A stretch of 64,000 nt of DNA from Chondrilla cf. caribensis (GCA_964020155.1 OZ026551.1:2121518-2185517); one strand, 5' to 3'. Positions 12,025 through 24,780 are shown, counted from the stretch's first letter. Notes: generated from the sequence alone by a model not told the origin. Program-made: numbers and translations.

Positions 12025-12567
12025 TCATGGCAGTTAACTCAATTGTGAACTGTTTTGGTTATGGTTGATCAGTCATTAGGTCAGTCATTTTTTTTGATGA
12101 CTACAACAGTTTTCAAATTGCAATGCATTAAAAATTGCCATCTTCATATCTGGACTGTTGCTTGTCTGTATGAGTCAAATCCAACTCTTCGAGTATTATA
12201 CTATGTTTCACTGACATTGTACACGTATACAGATACATAATAATTATTATGTTTGTGTTCAGTAGCAACAATGACCAAATATACTTATATATATATATTA
12301 CTCAACGAAAATGCGTGCTGAGTCCATACCATTTTGACAAGTGTTCCAAAGATTTCGGCCATTTTAAAATACCCTGCGTAAAACCTTAAGTATTTTACAT
12401 GTATGACACCAAAATTGACCAATTACGTTTATTATGTTAGTATGACCTATGTTTTGACTGTTGCAATTCAAATCCAAATAATTGTTATTTTCAGTAGCTG
12501 CACTAATCCACTGGAAATATCACTTGATGTACAATTACATTTCCCTTTCATGCATGCATCCCTTTAG

Positions 12568-15300
12568 ACTTGTCATCAGTCGGTAGTGTTCTCGAGAGTT
12601 GCCTGAAGTTAAGGATCCTGTACTTGAAGTTCTTTCTTGTTGACAGTATAGGATCAGCAGAGGTAATGAACACTTGTATGTTTTCCTACTTTTGTATTAA
12701 AATGTGATTTTCATCTTACCAATATCACCCGTTATTTGAAATTCCCTATTACATATGCACAATTTTTAAGCATATAAACTGGAGTATTTCAGTATGGCAT
12801 TGGATGGTTCAGCCTACACAGTACAATTCTCCTTTTATAATATTTTTATTATATTGTCATGTTCCTAGTTACTGTAATATTTCCATACTATTCCCTCAGT
12901 GTAACCTGGTTTCAAGTGGCTATTGTAAGCTTTATGTGTACATAACATTACCACAAGACTGTGTGTTTTTGTCTCATTTCAGGGAACTCTACCAAGTGCA
13001 GACAGAACAACCAGTGTGGTTGCTGCTCTACCTGATTTGTATGAATTGTACATTGGACGGGTTGATGCTCCACTCACTGATCAGTTTACTGCACAAGTCC
13101 TTACATCAATTACCAAAAGCAGATTGAAAGTACTTGAAGTGTCCTCCTCTTCCCCAGTCCTCCTCCAAGAAGCTTTATTATCCAGCAACAAGATGGAGTC
13201 ATTGCACACTTTGAAGCTACTCCATAGCACCAGTCAGGTGAGTGCTTGTTCTCATCCCAAACTTTATGGATTCCACTTGTTTTCCCTACAACACTACATT
13301 GTTTCTAGTAATAGTCAATGTTATGTCTGTCCTTCAATATGCTCAGTGTTTGTGGCTACTTCATTGTTGGCTGACTTGTTAACCTTGTAGTTTATAATAA
13401 CTCTCACCAATTATGGTGCTGGTTTATCATACCATCTGGCAGTACTAATAGTAACAATTCCACTGGATGGACTAGATGTATTGTATAGTATGAGCCTACA
13501 TGTATGGTAGGAATCAAAGAATTCCATATCATAACACAGTGTAACCGTATGGTAGAGACAAACATTTCTGTAGTATTTATTATTCATTTCTGTAGTATTA
13601 TATTATAGTTCTGTATTGACCATATATTTGTGTTTTTGCATATTATTAATATCATACTTTTATTGTGCTATATATATTCTGTTTTAATACCTGCCGTATG
13701 AGTAGTAGAGAAGTATGGATTGCTTGTTTATAGGTTAGGTATGTGTTGACTACATATGGTCCATATATGGGTATGAATGCACCTGTAGTACGTTCTTTTC
13801 CTGCTGAAAGTATCGTACATTTCATGTACTTAATGTATGCACTTTGAACTCTTTCCTTAATTTATGTTCAAATATCTATAGAATGGCAATGTTGTGTTCA
13901 ATGAGGAAAAATGGAGACCTATGGAGGACACTTTGAAAGCCACCAAATTGAGGAAGTTATTGATAGCTGATTATTCCTCTACCACTTTTGGCAACCAGTT
14001 CATGTCACTCGTTACTCAAGCTGTATATCTCAGAAACAACACAAGGAGTTAATGAACATAGTGTATGGTACCATCCTACCAGGTGTGTTGTAGTATGTAT
14101 GTGTACACTGAGTGGATTGTAAATCTGTGTATTGTTGACCTATGTTTGAGGACATTTAAATCTCACTCTTATGTGAGTAGCAGTTGTATACTTAATGTAA
14201 GATTTGCTCCATTTATGCATGATTATCTGTAAGTTCAATAATCTTCTGGAGTCTGGACATGTCTCTATATTGTTGACCTATGTCTGAGGACATTTAAATT
14301 TCACTCTTATTTGAGTAGCAGTTGTACAGTTAATGTAATGTAAATTCGTTCCATTTATACATGATTATCTGTAAGTGTGTATTTATGAGGACATTTCAAT
14401 AGTCATTTCTAATTCTGGACATGTCTCTATATGCATACTGTGTATGTGAATGTGTGCATGACATGTCCATGTACACATGCTTTTCCACCTTGTAAGCACA
14501 CTTCACTTTGTCAGTTCATCTGCTCTGACTGTAAATTGTCATTAGGTAACAGTTGTTATGTGTTTCATGTTTACTGTTTGTTATTATAAACACAGGATCA
14601 CAGGAAGCCAACAATGTAATTGATATCTGTGCACGACATCCAGCATCCTCCACTGCTTTCCGCTGCTTGGTGGGAGATGCTTCTCATCTTGAGTGGATGA
14701 AGCCTTTTGGAGAATGTCTGATCCGCTTTGGTCCTAAGGTGAGAATGCATTGATTTTATTATATCCATGTATATAGCTAAATGTTCTTATTTCTTATAAA
14801 TGACATCTATTCACTGAATTTCTCCTTCAGTATTCGAGAACATATTTGAATGATGTTTACTGCTTGATCAGTTGTCATGGATCACAGTTGAGAGGTTATG
14901 TCAGCTCTGTACATGCTATGAAGCATCTACCTGGTTTGTTGACACTAGCCATGGAGAAAGGTATACAAACTATGTCACTCTCCATGGAACGTAAAGATCT
15001 ATTGGATGTGAGTGTCCTACCAGCTTTCAATACCTCCACAATAAGGTAAGAAGTGCTGTGTACAGTGATAGTGACCTACCTCTATGTAATTCACATCTTC
15101 CTTATTGTTACAGCAAAGAAAACCTTGATATTTACAACTTTCTGACATTTGATGGAATTGTGTGTTTGGATGACAATGAGATGAAACATCACTGGAATAA
15201 AGACAAGGAGTTTTTTGGGATATGTCAATTACACCGGATCCTTCAAAACAATGTACCAAGAACTAGAGATATTTGGATGGTGCATGCACTCTCAGACTGA
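12568..15300 (+). pseudogene. Gene A LRR exons (second frameshift inside)
   Basis: Six exons (12568-12662, 12983-13237, 13882-14082, 14596-14738, 14831-15045, 15114-15300) encode degenerate leucine-rich repeats. Typical pieces are LKLRILYLKFFLV, LPDLYELYIG, LKVLEVSSSS and MESLHTLKLLH. All match gene B. The 13882-14082 exon is 201 bp against 199 in B because of an extra TA, and it stops at 14050. The 14831 exon uses a different acceptor from B, because the sequence that carries the B acceptor (about 40 bp) is missing here. The final exon ends at TGA 15298-15300 with WMVHALSD, the same C-terminus as B. Confidence 0.8.
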
Positions 15301-15824
15301 TTGATCATTATTGACAACATACTTGTTTTGTTGTTGAATTGGAAGTAATTTCCATTTGTCAGCGTACATAATATTATTGTAATGGTCATGAAGTGATATT
15401 GATAATTATGCATGATATCAATACCGAAATCAATTCACATTACTCATAATATTATTGCATTTAAACACATACATACTATATATTATGCTACCTTAATTGA
15501 GTGTTATTTTGTTTGCCAAATTAAAAAATTGTACGCATGTATATCGACAATAATTATTATATTATACTGACACAATTGCAATCAATTAAGATAAATATTA
15601 TTAATAATATTGCACGTGTAGCCATGCATGGCCACATGTACACATGTTCCCCAATGGCTTGCAGTATTGTATGCATGCATATTTATGTATATTTCAATTG
15701 AACTTGAATAAAATTTAATAATAATTATTAATATTAATGTCATAAAATTAATTATCTACAAATTATATTATGCATAATACATAGATACGTACCAACAATA
15801 ATTCTCATACTATTCTCATGCTAT
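15301..15824. other. Gene A 3' flank, AT-rich
   Basis: Very AT-rich DNA after the stop codon. AATAAA occurs near 15708 and could be a polyadenylation signal, but it is about 400 bp downstream and such a motif is expected by chance here. Nothing else is recognisable. Confidence 0.35.
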
Positions 15825-16052
15825 TTAGTGGTTAAGACATTGGCACAAGGGCATTATGACATATAAAATACCAAGTTCCGAGGGCGCGAAACGCCCCTGG
15901 GCAAGTGTATTTTATATGTCATAATGCCCGAGTGTCCATGTCTTAACCATTATAGCATCTGTTGCCAACGCTTTATACTGTTGCTAGCGCTTTATATATT
16001 GTAAAATTGCTGTATAATAGTACTGTTTCTATGGTAACGGATGCTATAATGA
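15825..16052. mobile_element. Nested inverted-repeat elements
   Basis: A first hairpin has arms GGGCATTATGACATATAAAA (left, near 15849) and its complement near 15909-15928, extended outward by AGTGGTTAAGACAT / ATGTCTTAACCATT. A second inverted pair follows: TTATAGCATCTGTTGCC near 15950 against GGTAACGGATGCTATAA near 16035. The 3' flank of gene B has no counterpart. Confidence 0.7.
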
Positions 16053-16089
16053 TAATAATTAACACAATAATAGACCCCATTAATTTCAT

Positions 16090-16625
16090 GCCTTCAATGC
16101 GGAAGTCCTGTTGATGAACTCGCCACACATGGCCTCAGCTGTAAATTCAGTGTGGGGCGTCTCCCATGACATGCGGCAATTAACGCCATTGTCAAGACAT
16201 CCCTGGACAGAGCTCAGATTCCCTCCACACTGGAGCCTACAGGCCTCTGCAGATTAGATGGCAAACGTCCAGATGGGCCGGGGTCACAATCACCCCATGG
16301 CAAGCAGGGTGAACCTTGGTCTGGGATGTTACGTGCCCAGACACCTATGTGGCTTCTCACATGGCATTGGCAGTGACAGAGGCGGGGTCAGTGGCCACCA
16401 CAGCTGAAGTGAAGAAGAGTATATACCAAATATGAGGAGCTGGCCAGCACCATGTGGCCCCTCTAGCTGTTGTATGAGACATCTGGCATGTTCGGCCAAG
16501 GGGCCCATGAGTTCTACACTGAGCTAGATGTGATGGTTTGGTATCACATGATCCAACAGATCTCAGTGGTCCTGCAAAGGGGCATGGCTGCCTCAGTGCT
16601 TGGCACTGTCGAACAATTAAATCCA
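16090..16625 (+). mobile_element. Decayed LINE 3' coding end
   Basis: A relatively GC-rich island of about 540 bp in AT-rich DNA. With a few frame changes it reads CGSPVDELATHGLSCKFSVGRL, then AINAIVKTSLDRAQIPSTLEP and LCRLDGKRPDGPG, and near its end GMFGQGAHEFYTELD and ISVVLQRGMAASVLGTV. The Cys-x-Cys ... His-x4-Cys cluster, the R-P-D-G motif and the QRGxA tail are the pattern I know from the C-terminus of retroelement polyproteins common in sponges and cnidarians (zinc knuckle plus restriction-like endonuclease). Stops and frameshifts show it is dead. Exact clade not determined. Confidence 0.6.
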
Positions 16626-17080
16626 ATTGTCTAATACTATATTGCATAATAATTATTTATTTATTATTGTAATTGTAGTCATTTTTATTATTATACTATT
16701 GTCATTGTTATTTATTATAACTATTTCCATGTAGTGTGTATCTTATGTTTATCATAATCACTTATGTTCGTTATCACTTTTATCATTGTTAACATTTACA
16801 ATATTTTGAATTGAATAATTAATGTACGGACAACAAATTGTTAATAATAGTACTAGGTATACTATAGTATCGGGCTACTTGCTAAGTGAATAAAGTAGTT
16901 CAAATATTAGCTAAAAATGATGAATAGAATAGCCTGTAATTGAAAAGTACTTTAATGTTTGGAACAGATTATTGCCAACATCTGCAGCTGTACATGTGTC
17001 TTCGTGATGCATGGCTTTGGACTCTACTCGCAGACTATATGAATGAGAAGAGAACCATACAGTGAATGTGTGTATGTGTG

Positions 17081-17084
<4 letters not shown>

Positions 17085-17141
<57 letters not shown>

Positions 17142-17160
17142 CATGTGTGGGTATGTGCAT
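17085..17160. repeat. (TG)n array in NLR 3' flank
   Basis: TG dinucleotide array followed by GCATGTGTGGGTATGTGCATGTCTGTAT. The same order (CTCGCAGACTATATGAATGAGAA, TG array, then that tail) occurs after gene B at about 40225-40390, so the array belongs to the duplicated NLR unit. Confidence 0.9.
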
Positions 17161-17247
17161 GTCTGTATATTATTGTGCAAGCATGTAGTAAGCATTAATG
17201 GAAACTCACTAATACAATTTCATAGTACATAGTTCACTTAACATACA

Positions 17248-17577
17248 CTACTTGACACACTCTCTTGTGACATACAGCAACTGACACACATGAGCCCCCT
17301 CAGCACACCAACAGCTACACTGAGGACTAGGACTACTGAGAACATGCATGTAGTACAAGCAGGCTGGTGGGCAGAGTGGTGGGGTGGGTGGGATACAGGA
17401 GAGAGGTGCTGTCACACATTCATGACTTGAGCACCCACTGGCAGGAAGGGTGGGTAGGACCAGCTGCCATTGCCACACCCACTGCAGGATGAATACAAGA
17501 TAGGTTGAATGGTGAACTCCCTGGTTCTTGGCAGTTGATCTAAGGATATGTGATGGCACACACTGCAATATACACAT
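17248..17577. repeat. NLR-unit 3' flank repeat, copy 1
   Basis: Contains the signatures GAACATGCATGTAGTACAAGCAGG, GTGGTGGGGTGGGTGGGATACAG and GAGCACCCACTGGCAGGAAGGGTGGG, repeated at about 40450-40740 (after gene B) and 58729-59125 (no intact NLR before it). Minus-strand open frames span each copy, but their sequences diverge by indels between copies, which argues against coding. Confidence 0.8.
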
Positions 17578-18029
17578 GCAAATACATGCACTTTAATGGG
17601 AGGAGTATAGATTAATCTAAAATGATGTCATTCGAGCAGGTGTTAATGAGGTAAGCATGAATGAAGATGATTGAGAGGGTAGTGAAGCGGGCGACAGGAT
17701 AAGAAATTGAGAAAGTATGTGAAGGAAGCACTTGGTTCTTTCAGCTTAAGTGATAAATGGAGAGGTTTGTTCCAGCTATGGGATGCAACTCTACATCTGG
17801 GAACACACCATGCATATTCAGAGGGCTACAGGCCACTATAAAGATGTTGGGACATCATGGCTGTGGATCAAATCTCTATCTGCATCCTGTGTGTGCATTA
17901 CCAATGATAATCAGTTTCCTGTCATTGGCCTGAAACAGAAGTAAAAAAGGACTAATTGGTTATTGTTTTAAGCTTTAAAATGCTTACAATTATTGAGAGT
18001 GCTAGAATAAATGTCCACTCCAACACATG

Positions 18030-19090
18030 TGAAATGAATTGGGTAACTACTCTCAGACTGTAGCATCCTGCCTTCCACTAACCATTCAGGTTTACTCTAG
18101 GACAATTACAGAGTAGAGTGAACATTATAACGGGACACTCAGTGGTGCACAAGAATTTCAACACTTAATAATAATATTATAACTCAGTAATTGTGAACCC
18201 AGTTTTACCATCACATCCGAACAATTGGGCATCATTTCAGCCATGTAAATCCTCCCCTTTTGTCCCTTGTCATTGAGATCTCATGGTGTGTACAATCCCA
18301 GAGCTGAGATTTGAGTACTACGTGTACATTCAAAGACAGAAACTATGTACAGATGACAAAGGTCAAAGTTACCTATAGTCTTTTACAAATCACAAATTGA
18401 CAATGCGTCCATGTACAGATACAGTAATAATTTGATAAAAAAGATCTAATCGCGACTTACACATAAAATTTAAAGTGTTTTACTCAGCAACTTCTAGTAA
18501 CTGTTATGTTGGAGGTACACTGTGGGATCGGCCCGTCTCTTAACAGGACTAAGAAGTTTAAGAAGTCAACGTTTCAAACCAACATTAAAGCGGTCAACTA
18601 CCATCTACAATTCGAGTACGAGTAACACACAAATATAAAGTGTACAATATGCAGTTCAGTTGGCCGGCATGGATCCTGTCCTTCTGCGATATGAAGGGGA
18701 GTCGAGCGATAAATGTACGGGTCTATAATCAAGACAAGGGTAAATCAAGAGTAAAGATGATGAAGACTTCATAAGGAGCCATAGGGAGAAATCAGAAGAC
18801 GAACACGGCAATCCACAGGACTCACCAACTGAACCCTGGCAACTAAAGCTGTAGCGCGTGCATGGAGCTGTTCCACGTGGAGATCGTCAGGAGTGCCAGT
18901 AGTGACCGTCACGTTGGTGGCCATTCAAGTTAGAACTGAACAGGTGAGCACGTACATGACATCTGAAGCGAATCTAAGAGCGAATCGACTTTTTCTCTTC
19001 ATTCAATTATGAGGACTGTGGGAGCTGTTCCACGTGGAGATCGTCGGGGGGCGGGGTCAACGAGGACGTCACTGTCCTAATTCAGCGGTA
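18030..19090. repeat. Dispersed repeat blocks
   Basis: 18030-18620 matches about 23400-23980 and parts of 1-620. 18840-19080 carries GGAGCTGTTCCACGTGGAGATCGTC twice and AGTGCCAGTAGTGACCGTCACG, also found near 24237 and 29435-29590. No gene recognised. Confidence 0.65.
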
Positions 19091-19402
19091 AAGTACAAAC
19101 TTTGAGATACATTTGGATTTTAATTTAAATTAACTAAACAATGAAAATAACATAATTATAACTATATATAATATTATATGCAAAAAAATTCATAATATTG
19201 TCCTCAATATTTTTAATTAATATTATCTTGAAAATCTCACCATTTCAATCAAACTTCAATAGCAATCACATGATATCATTTTCAATAGTAAATTAATTAC
19301 AATTATAATTATCATCATTCCGAATAATTTTGTTCACAAAAGTATAATAATAATAATATCAATAATAATAATGATAATAATAACTAAACCTTTTCTATTT
19401 CA

Positions 19403-19640
19403 GCATTTGGAACCTCTAGCTGTCTCAATTGGCCTAGATGTAATGTCCTTCCTTAGGGACCTAGGCCATAGCATCATGATGGCCTCATGAGAGCCTCAGT
19501 CAGCTCCTTTTTGATGCAGTACATAGCAAGGCTCTTGCAAGCTATCCCAACAGGGGACACGATTCAGTGTTGGGCTCCTTGTGCTGCCCTGACCATAGTG
19601 ACTAGGCCCACTATGATACAATTAATATCTCACCTATTTA
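19403..19640 (+). mobile_element. LINE C-terminal remnant
   Basis: Reads HLEPLAVSIGLDVMSFLRDLG, then after a frameshift SSFLMQYIARLLQAIPTGDT. This is the same C-terminal pattern (ET/SxG, FLxxLGxxI, SxFLxQxI) as the element at 16090-16625 and the fragment at 24612-24780. Stops in every continuous frame show decay. Confidence 0.5.
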
Positions 19641-20418
19641 AAAATTATAACTTATATGTTAATATACATACATTTTATCTTATGTGTTTTGAAATAAATT
19701 TGCTGCAAGTTGTGTGTCTTCATGGCTACAGTGTGTGTGTGTGTGTCTGCGTGCATGCACGTGTGTGTTGACAAAGACCCAAACTGGAATGTATTATAAT
19801 GACATGTTTTCAAAATAATAAACCTTCAATATGACTATCAAACAGCTTCGTATATAATTTGCATCCAGTATGTGTGTACTTAATATGAAACAATATTTAC
19901 TTTGTGCAAAATTACAGCATACTTAAGAGGGATTGGTATTGTCATTATAAGTACACTCACACGATGCGATAAATCTCCACATTATTTGGTAAGAGTGACA
20001 TAAACTACAATGTTAACTAGCTTGTAACAGATATAATGATCTGTGTAATATTGAACAACTTCAGCTGATGAAAACCTTGACTGATTGAGAGATGTAGCTA
20101 AAGATAAGTATTATATAGACTAGAGAAATCTTAAGGAGCTAGTGACTGTCATATATAACCTATACGATTGGTTGCATGTATGCATGTTGTGGAGTTGACA
20201 ATCATATTCCATTTTGGCTTTTCACATTCTATCTTAACTAAGTGCAACCATATTATAGTCCAACCATATCCCTAAATTCATCATGAAAGCAATATTATAA
20301 TAATAATATACTGGGATTGCAATAATAATAAAATAATTATTGTTTATTATAATTAAACACTTTTTTAATTATGTTCGAACATTTGTGTTAACATTAATGC
20401 TCATACTATGCACATATT

Positions 20419-21532
20419 ATCTTTCAGTACATTTCCGAAATTTAGTGAACAAAACTGGCATATTTGCAATTGGGGATATTCACCTAGGAAATGGATTTGA
20501 TAGGGTGAAATCAATGTTAATGCCAGACCAGAGGATCATGTACACATTAACAAGATGCCATACACCAGAAGGAAACTGCTCGGATGAATATGACATATCG
20601 TACAACACATGCATATATACGTATGTATGTATACCAATACACTACAGATCTGCATTGCCTACTATTGACGTTATAGGCCAGACCAAACCACAAGACATTA
20701 CAACAGAGTTTGCATACAATAAGGTTACATCAGATCTGGACTTGTGTGCATCTGATACCATTTTCAATTTGAGTGAAAATATACAAGGGAATAACAGGAT
20801 GAATTAGAAAGCATGGTATTAGCATCATAAACACCATCATGTATGAGCATCAATGTGCTTTTACACCAAATATGCACAAGTGAACTCTGTCACATATTAG
20901 GAAGCATTACTTTGTATCTCACATCGTGACGTATGTGTGTGTTTGGACAGGGAAACCACAGAGACTGTGGAGGGCATCCACATAGCCCATCTGGCTCCTC
21001 TGGAGGATTATGATGCTTGTCTCCCTTTTTTAGAACAATACACAATGGTTTCCATAGAAAACCAAAGATGGGGAGTACAATCTAACACATTTATTAGGAC
21101 TTGTATTCATTGTAAGACACAAGACCTATACTGCCTTAAATGATGGAAGATCTATATCTAATCAAACTGGATGAAAGACTTGATCACACATAATAAATGT
21201 ACGTGCATATCTGCATTTTAAGGAGCTAGAGATTATCAAACACCACTTCAAAATTAGTTTATACACATTTGCATACGGAATATACTCACACAATTAGATG
21301 ATACATTCCACGAGTGTGAAATTATAGCGACAATGATGCAGCGAGTCCACATAAACAAGTTACCATATATATGGATGCGATTCACACACTGTAGTGTACA
21401 TGATAGTATGTATATACATAAACTTTTGTATAGTATGCATGCATGTACATGGATATGTGCATAATATGTACCTCATGAGCTGACAGTCACGTTAATCTGG
21501 GTGCACATGATAAAGTGAATGCACACATGCAT

Positions 21533-21599
<67 letters not shown>

Positions 21600-22767
21600 C
21601 AAACGTATTAGGGACATCTTTCAGTACATTTCAGAAATTCATGGAGTAAAACTGTCATATTTGCAAATAGGGATATACACCTAGAAGATGGATTTGATAG
21701 GGTGAAATCAATGTTAATGCCAGACCAGAGGATCATGTACACATTAACAAGATGCCATGCACCAGAAGGAAACTGCTCGGAAGATGAATATGAAATTTCA
21801 AGCAACAAATGCATACATACGCATTTACCAATACATCTCAGTATTGCCTACCATTATCGCTAGGTCTGACCAAATCTGACCACATTACGATAGATTTTAC
21901 ATTCAAAACATTACAACACACCTAGTTATTGTGCATCTGATACAATTTTCAATTTGACACAGAGTGAAAATATACAAGGAAGTAACAGGATGAATTAAGA
22001 AATGTGGCATCAGCATCAGAAACACCATCATGTAAGCATTAGCAAGCCTTTATACCAAATATACACAAGTGAACTCCATCACGCGTTACGAAGCATTAGT
22101 TTGTACCTCACATCCTGACGTATGAGTGTGTTTGAACGGGGAACTACAAAGACTGTGGAAGGCATCCACTCAGCCCATCTGGCTCCTCTGGAGGTTTATC
22201 ACGCTTATCTCCTGTTGTTCAAATTTGGTGGAAATATTCACAATGGTTTCCATAGCAAACCAAAGATTGAAATAAAATTTAACACATTGGGGATTGTACC
22301 TAATATAGGACACAACAATGTAAGTAAAGGATAAAGTACAAGGACTATACTGCCTATAAGAGATAGGAGAACTATATCTATTATTCAAACTGGATGAAAG
22401 CCTTGATCACACATAGTAAATGTATGTCTACTTTAAAAGGAGCTAGAGAGTATAGAACAGCACTCCACAAATACGCTATTAATGTATAATTGCATACAGT
22501 ATATACACACAGAATTGGATGTTACATTCCACATAAGTGTAGAGTAATAACAACATCAACAACACAAAGATGCAGTCAAGTCCACGTAAACAAGTGTGCA
22601 CTTTGAATGTGATTCACACACTATCTGTACAGAACATGATTATCATAGTAATTTTTTTGCATGTACATGTACTAAGGATATGTGCATAGTATGTACATAC
22701 ATATGTACATCATGGACTGACAGACACAATAATCTGTGTGTAAACAATAAAGTGCACATGCACACAT

Positions 22768-22838
<71 letters not shown>

Positions 22839-22840
22839 TG
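20419..22840. repeat. Direct tandem duplication of a ~1.2-kb unit ending in (CA)n
   Basis: ATCTTTCAGTACATTTC starts unit 1 at about 20419 and unit 2 at about 21614. Both contain GATTTGATAGGGTGAAATCA, GACCAGAGGATCATGTACAC and GACTGTGGA(A/G)GGCATCCAC in the same order. Each ends in a CA array (about 21536-21595 and 22764-22836). An open frame of 155 codons lies in unit 1; part of it (GFDRVKSMLMPDQRIMYTLTR) is preserved in unit 2 with a 3-bp indel, but unit 2 stops early. I do not recognise the peptide and do not call a gene. Confidence 0.8.
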
Positions 22841-23394
22841 ACCATGAGGGCTTGAATACATATGCAATGTCTTTTAGAGGTATAGATTCCCAAAAAATAT
22901 AACTATATTATGCAAATGTTCCACATTCTCATGATTATTATATTCAAGTGCTTAGTAATTTATAATTTTGTCATGAAAACTTCACTACTTTATATACATG
23001 TACTATATACATTGTTAATTAGCGCCCTGCAAACAGCAACAACATCCAGGGCTACACCCAGAAGCCATGAGACCAACAAACAACCATAGATATAAGCACC
23101 CAGGAACCTTGACCAGAACCACATCCATGGACCACACCCAACAATCAAATTGAGAGATCATAATGTAGTGCTCCTTCACTGAAATGGGATGTGAGTGTGA
23201 TTTCCTATTATGCTAGAAGTCATGATTATCAGTCATGTAGGTTTGTTACCAGTGGCACATGCAACATTCTTACACACTTTAGAAGACATTCGTGATGTCC
23301 ACTCTGTCTTCATGGTTTAGTCCACCTCACAGCCTTTAGAAGAACGGGAAATATCTGACTACTGCCAGTAACCCAACAATATTGATATGGTGAT

Positions 23395-24320
23395 ATCCAC
23401 TCCAACGCATGTGTAAGGAATTGGCTAACTACTCTGCAGCATCCTACCTTCCACTAACCATCCAGGTGTACTCCGTGACAATTACAGAGTAGTGTGCATA
23501 TAGTGGGAGACTCAGTGGTGCACAAGAATTTCAACATATAACTCAGTGATCCACTTGTGAACCCAGTTATACCATCACATCCCATTGGGCCTCATTTCAG
23601 CCATGTAAATCCACCTCTTTTGTCCCTTGTCATTGAGATCTCATGGATGTTTACAATCCCAAAGCTGAGAATTAAGTACTACGTGTTGCATTCAAAGACA
23701 AACTATGCACAGATGACAAAGGTGGAAGTTACTTATGGATAGATACAATTGTACAATTCACTAATAATTGACAATGCATACGTGTAGAGCTACAGAAGCA
23801 ATTTGAAAAGTTCTAATCACTAGACATATTATACAGAAAAAGTGCTTTACTCATCAAACTTCTAGTAACTGTTATGTTAGAGGCACACTCTGAGATAGGC
23901 CCGACTCGTGATAGGACAAAGTTTAAAAAGTCAACGTTTCAAACCAACATTAATGCTGTCAACTGCCGTCTACAATTCGAGTACGAGTAACACACAAATA
24001 TAAAGTGTACGATCTGCTTACCATGTTCGGTTGGCCGGCATGGATCCTGTGCTACTGTGATATGAAGGGAGAGCCGAGCGATAAATGTACGGGTCTAAAA
24101 TCGAAACAAGCTTAAGGGTAAATCAAGAGTAAGGATGATGAAGACTTCATAAGGAACCATAGGGAGATAACAGAAGACGAACACGGCAATCCACAGGACT
24201 CACCTAGTGATCCCTGGCAACTAAAGCTGTAGCGCGTGGAGCTGTTCCACGTGGAGATCGTCGGGGGCGGGGTCAAAGAGGACACCAATCGAAATAGTTT
24301 GCCCTAATTCAGCGGTAAAA
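23395..24320. repeat. Dispersed repeat block (copy of 18.0-19.1 kb)
   Basis: Shares long runs with 18030-19090, including TCCACTAACCATCCAGGTGTACTCC, GAGTACGAGTAACACACAAATATAAAG and GGAGCTGTTCCACGTGGAGATCGTC. No gene recognised. Confidence 0.7.
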
Positions 24321-24326
24321 TACAAA

Positions 24327-24328
<2 letters not shown>

Positions 24329-24380
<52 letters not shown>
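24329..24380. repeat. (TA)n microsatellite
   Basis: About 50 bp of uninterrupted TA. It joins two dispersed repeat segments: the block before it, and at 24381-24570 a fragment also seen at 2560-2790, 29630-29880 and 50655-50960. Confidence 0.95.
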
Positions 24381-24382
<2 letters not shown>

Positions 24383-24611
24383 AAATGGACAGAAGAGGGT
24401 GTGCCATAGCCTTAGTTCTATGTCATGTTAAGGAGTTGTATTTTGTGCTCTCGTGCTCGCATCTGCTGCTTTTCATGTTGAATAAAATACAATATTACAT
24501 TATTCCTGAATCTGAAACGAGATTCAGGATCCGGAACTTTAAACAGTCATGAACCTGTCATGTTCTTCACTTGTAAACAGCACACAAAGTTCAATAATGA
24601 TGATATAATTT

Positions 24612-24780
24612 CATGAAGGACTTTCCTGAAGGACCTAGGCTGGCACATTAAGATAGCCACAGGAGAGCCTCAGTAGTTTTCCCTTTTGATACAGCAGAGG
24701 CTAGGCTCTTGTTAACTGTCCCAACAGGGAACACAATTAGGTTTGGACTCCTAACCTTAGTGACCAGGCCTATATTAATT
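24612..24780 (+). mobile_element. LINE C-terminal remnant
   Basis: Decayed relative of 19403-19640. It reads FLKDLGWHIKIATGEPQ before a stop and shares the nucleotide strings GGACCTAGGC, GAGAGCCTCAGT and GTCCCAACAGGG(A/G)ACAC with that copy. Confidence 0.45.

Larger units (their letters stand above)
6280..15300 (+). pseudogene. NLR gene A: TM + CARD-like + NACHT + LRR, disrupted
   Basis: Exon model: 6280-6414, 6625-6838, 7896-7979, 8342-8653, 9982-11738, 12568-12662, 12983-13237, 13882-14082, 14596-14738, 14831-15045, 15114-15300. Every junction is GT/AG. From 8342 onward each exon matches an exon of gene B with the same phase. Lesions seen against B: a 2-bp loss at about 11293, where the Asn codon of B is reduced to one base and creates TAA at 11293-11295; a 2-bp gain (extra TA) near 14024-14028 with a stop at 14050-14052; and loss of the B-type acceptor before the ninth shared exon, bypassed by an upstream acceptor that keeps frame. 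If transcribed as modelled, translation yields about 706 residues (TM, CARD-like, NACHT) and no LRRs. NLRs are cytosolic STAND receptors; a membrane-anchored N-terminus would be unusual. An assembly error could mimic one lesion but hardly all three. Confidence 0.75.

Noticed and set aside
16357..16647. Minus-strand open frame across the GC-rich island
   Set aside because: The plus strand carries the recognisable decayed LINE sequence; the minus frame is its shadow.
17248..17577. Minus-strand open frames in the NLR 3' flank repeats (also 40452-40739 and 58729-59125)
   Set aside because: The three copies differ by indels that change frame, and the translations are low-complexity Pro/Cys/Ser runs.
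20340..20807. 155-codon open frame as a gene
   Set aside because: Unit 2 of the tandem duplication stops early, and the N-terminal part has no similarity in the second copy. Kept only as an observation.
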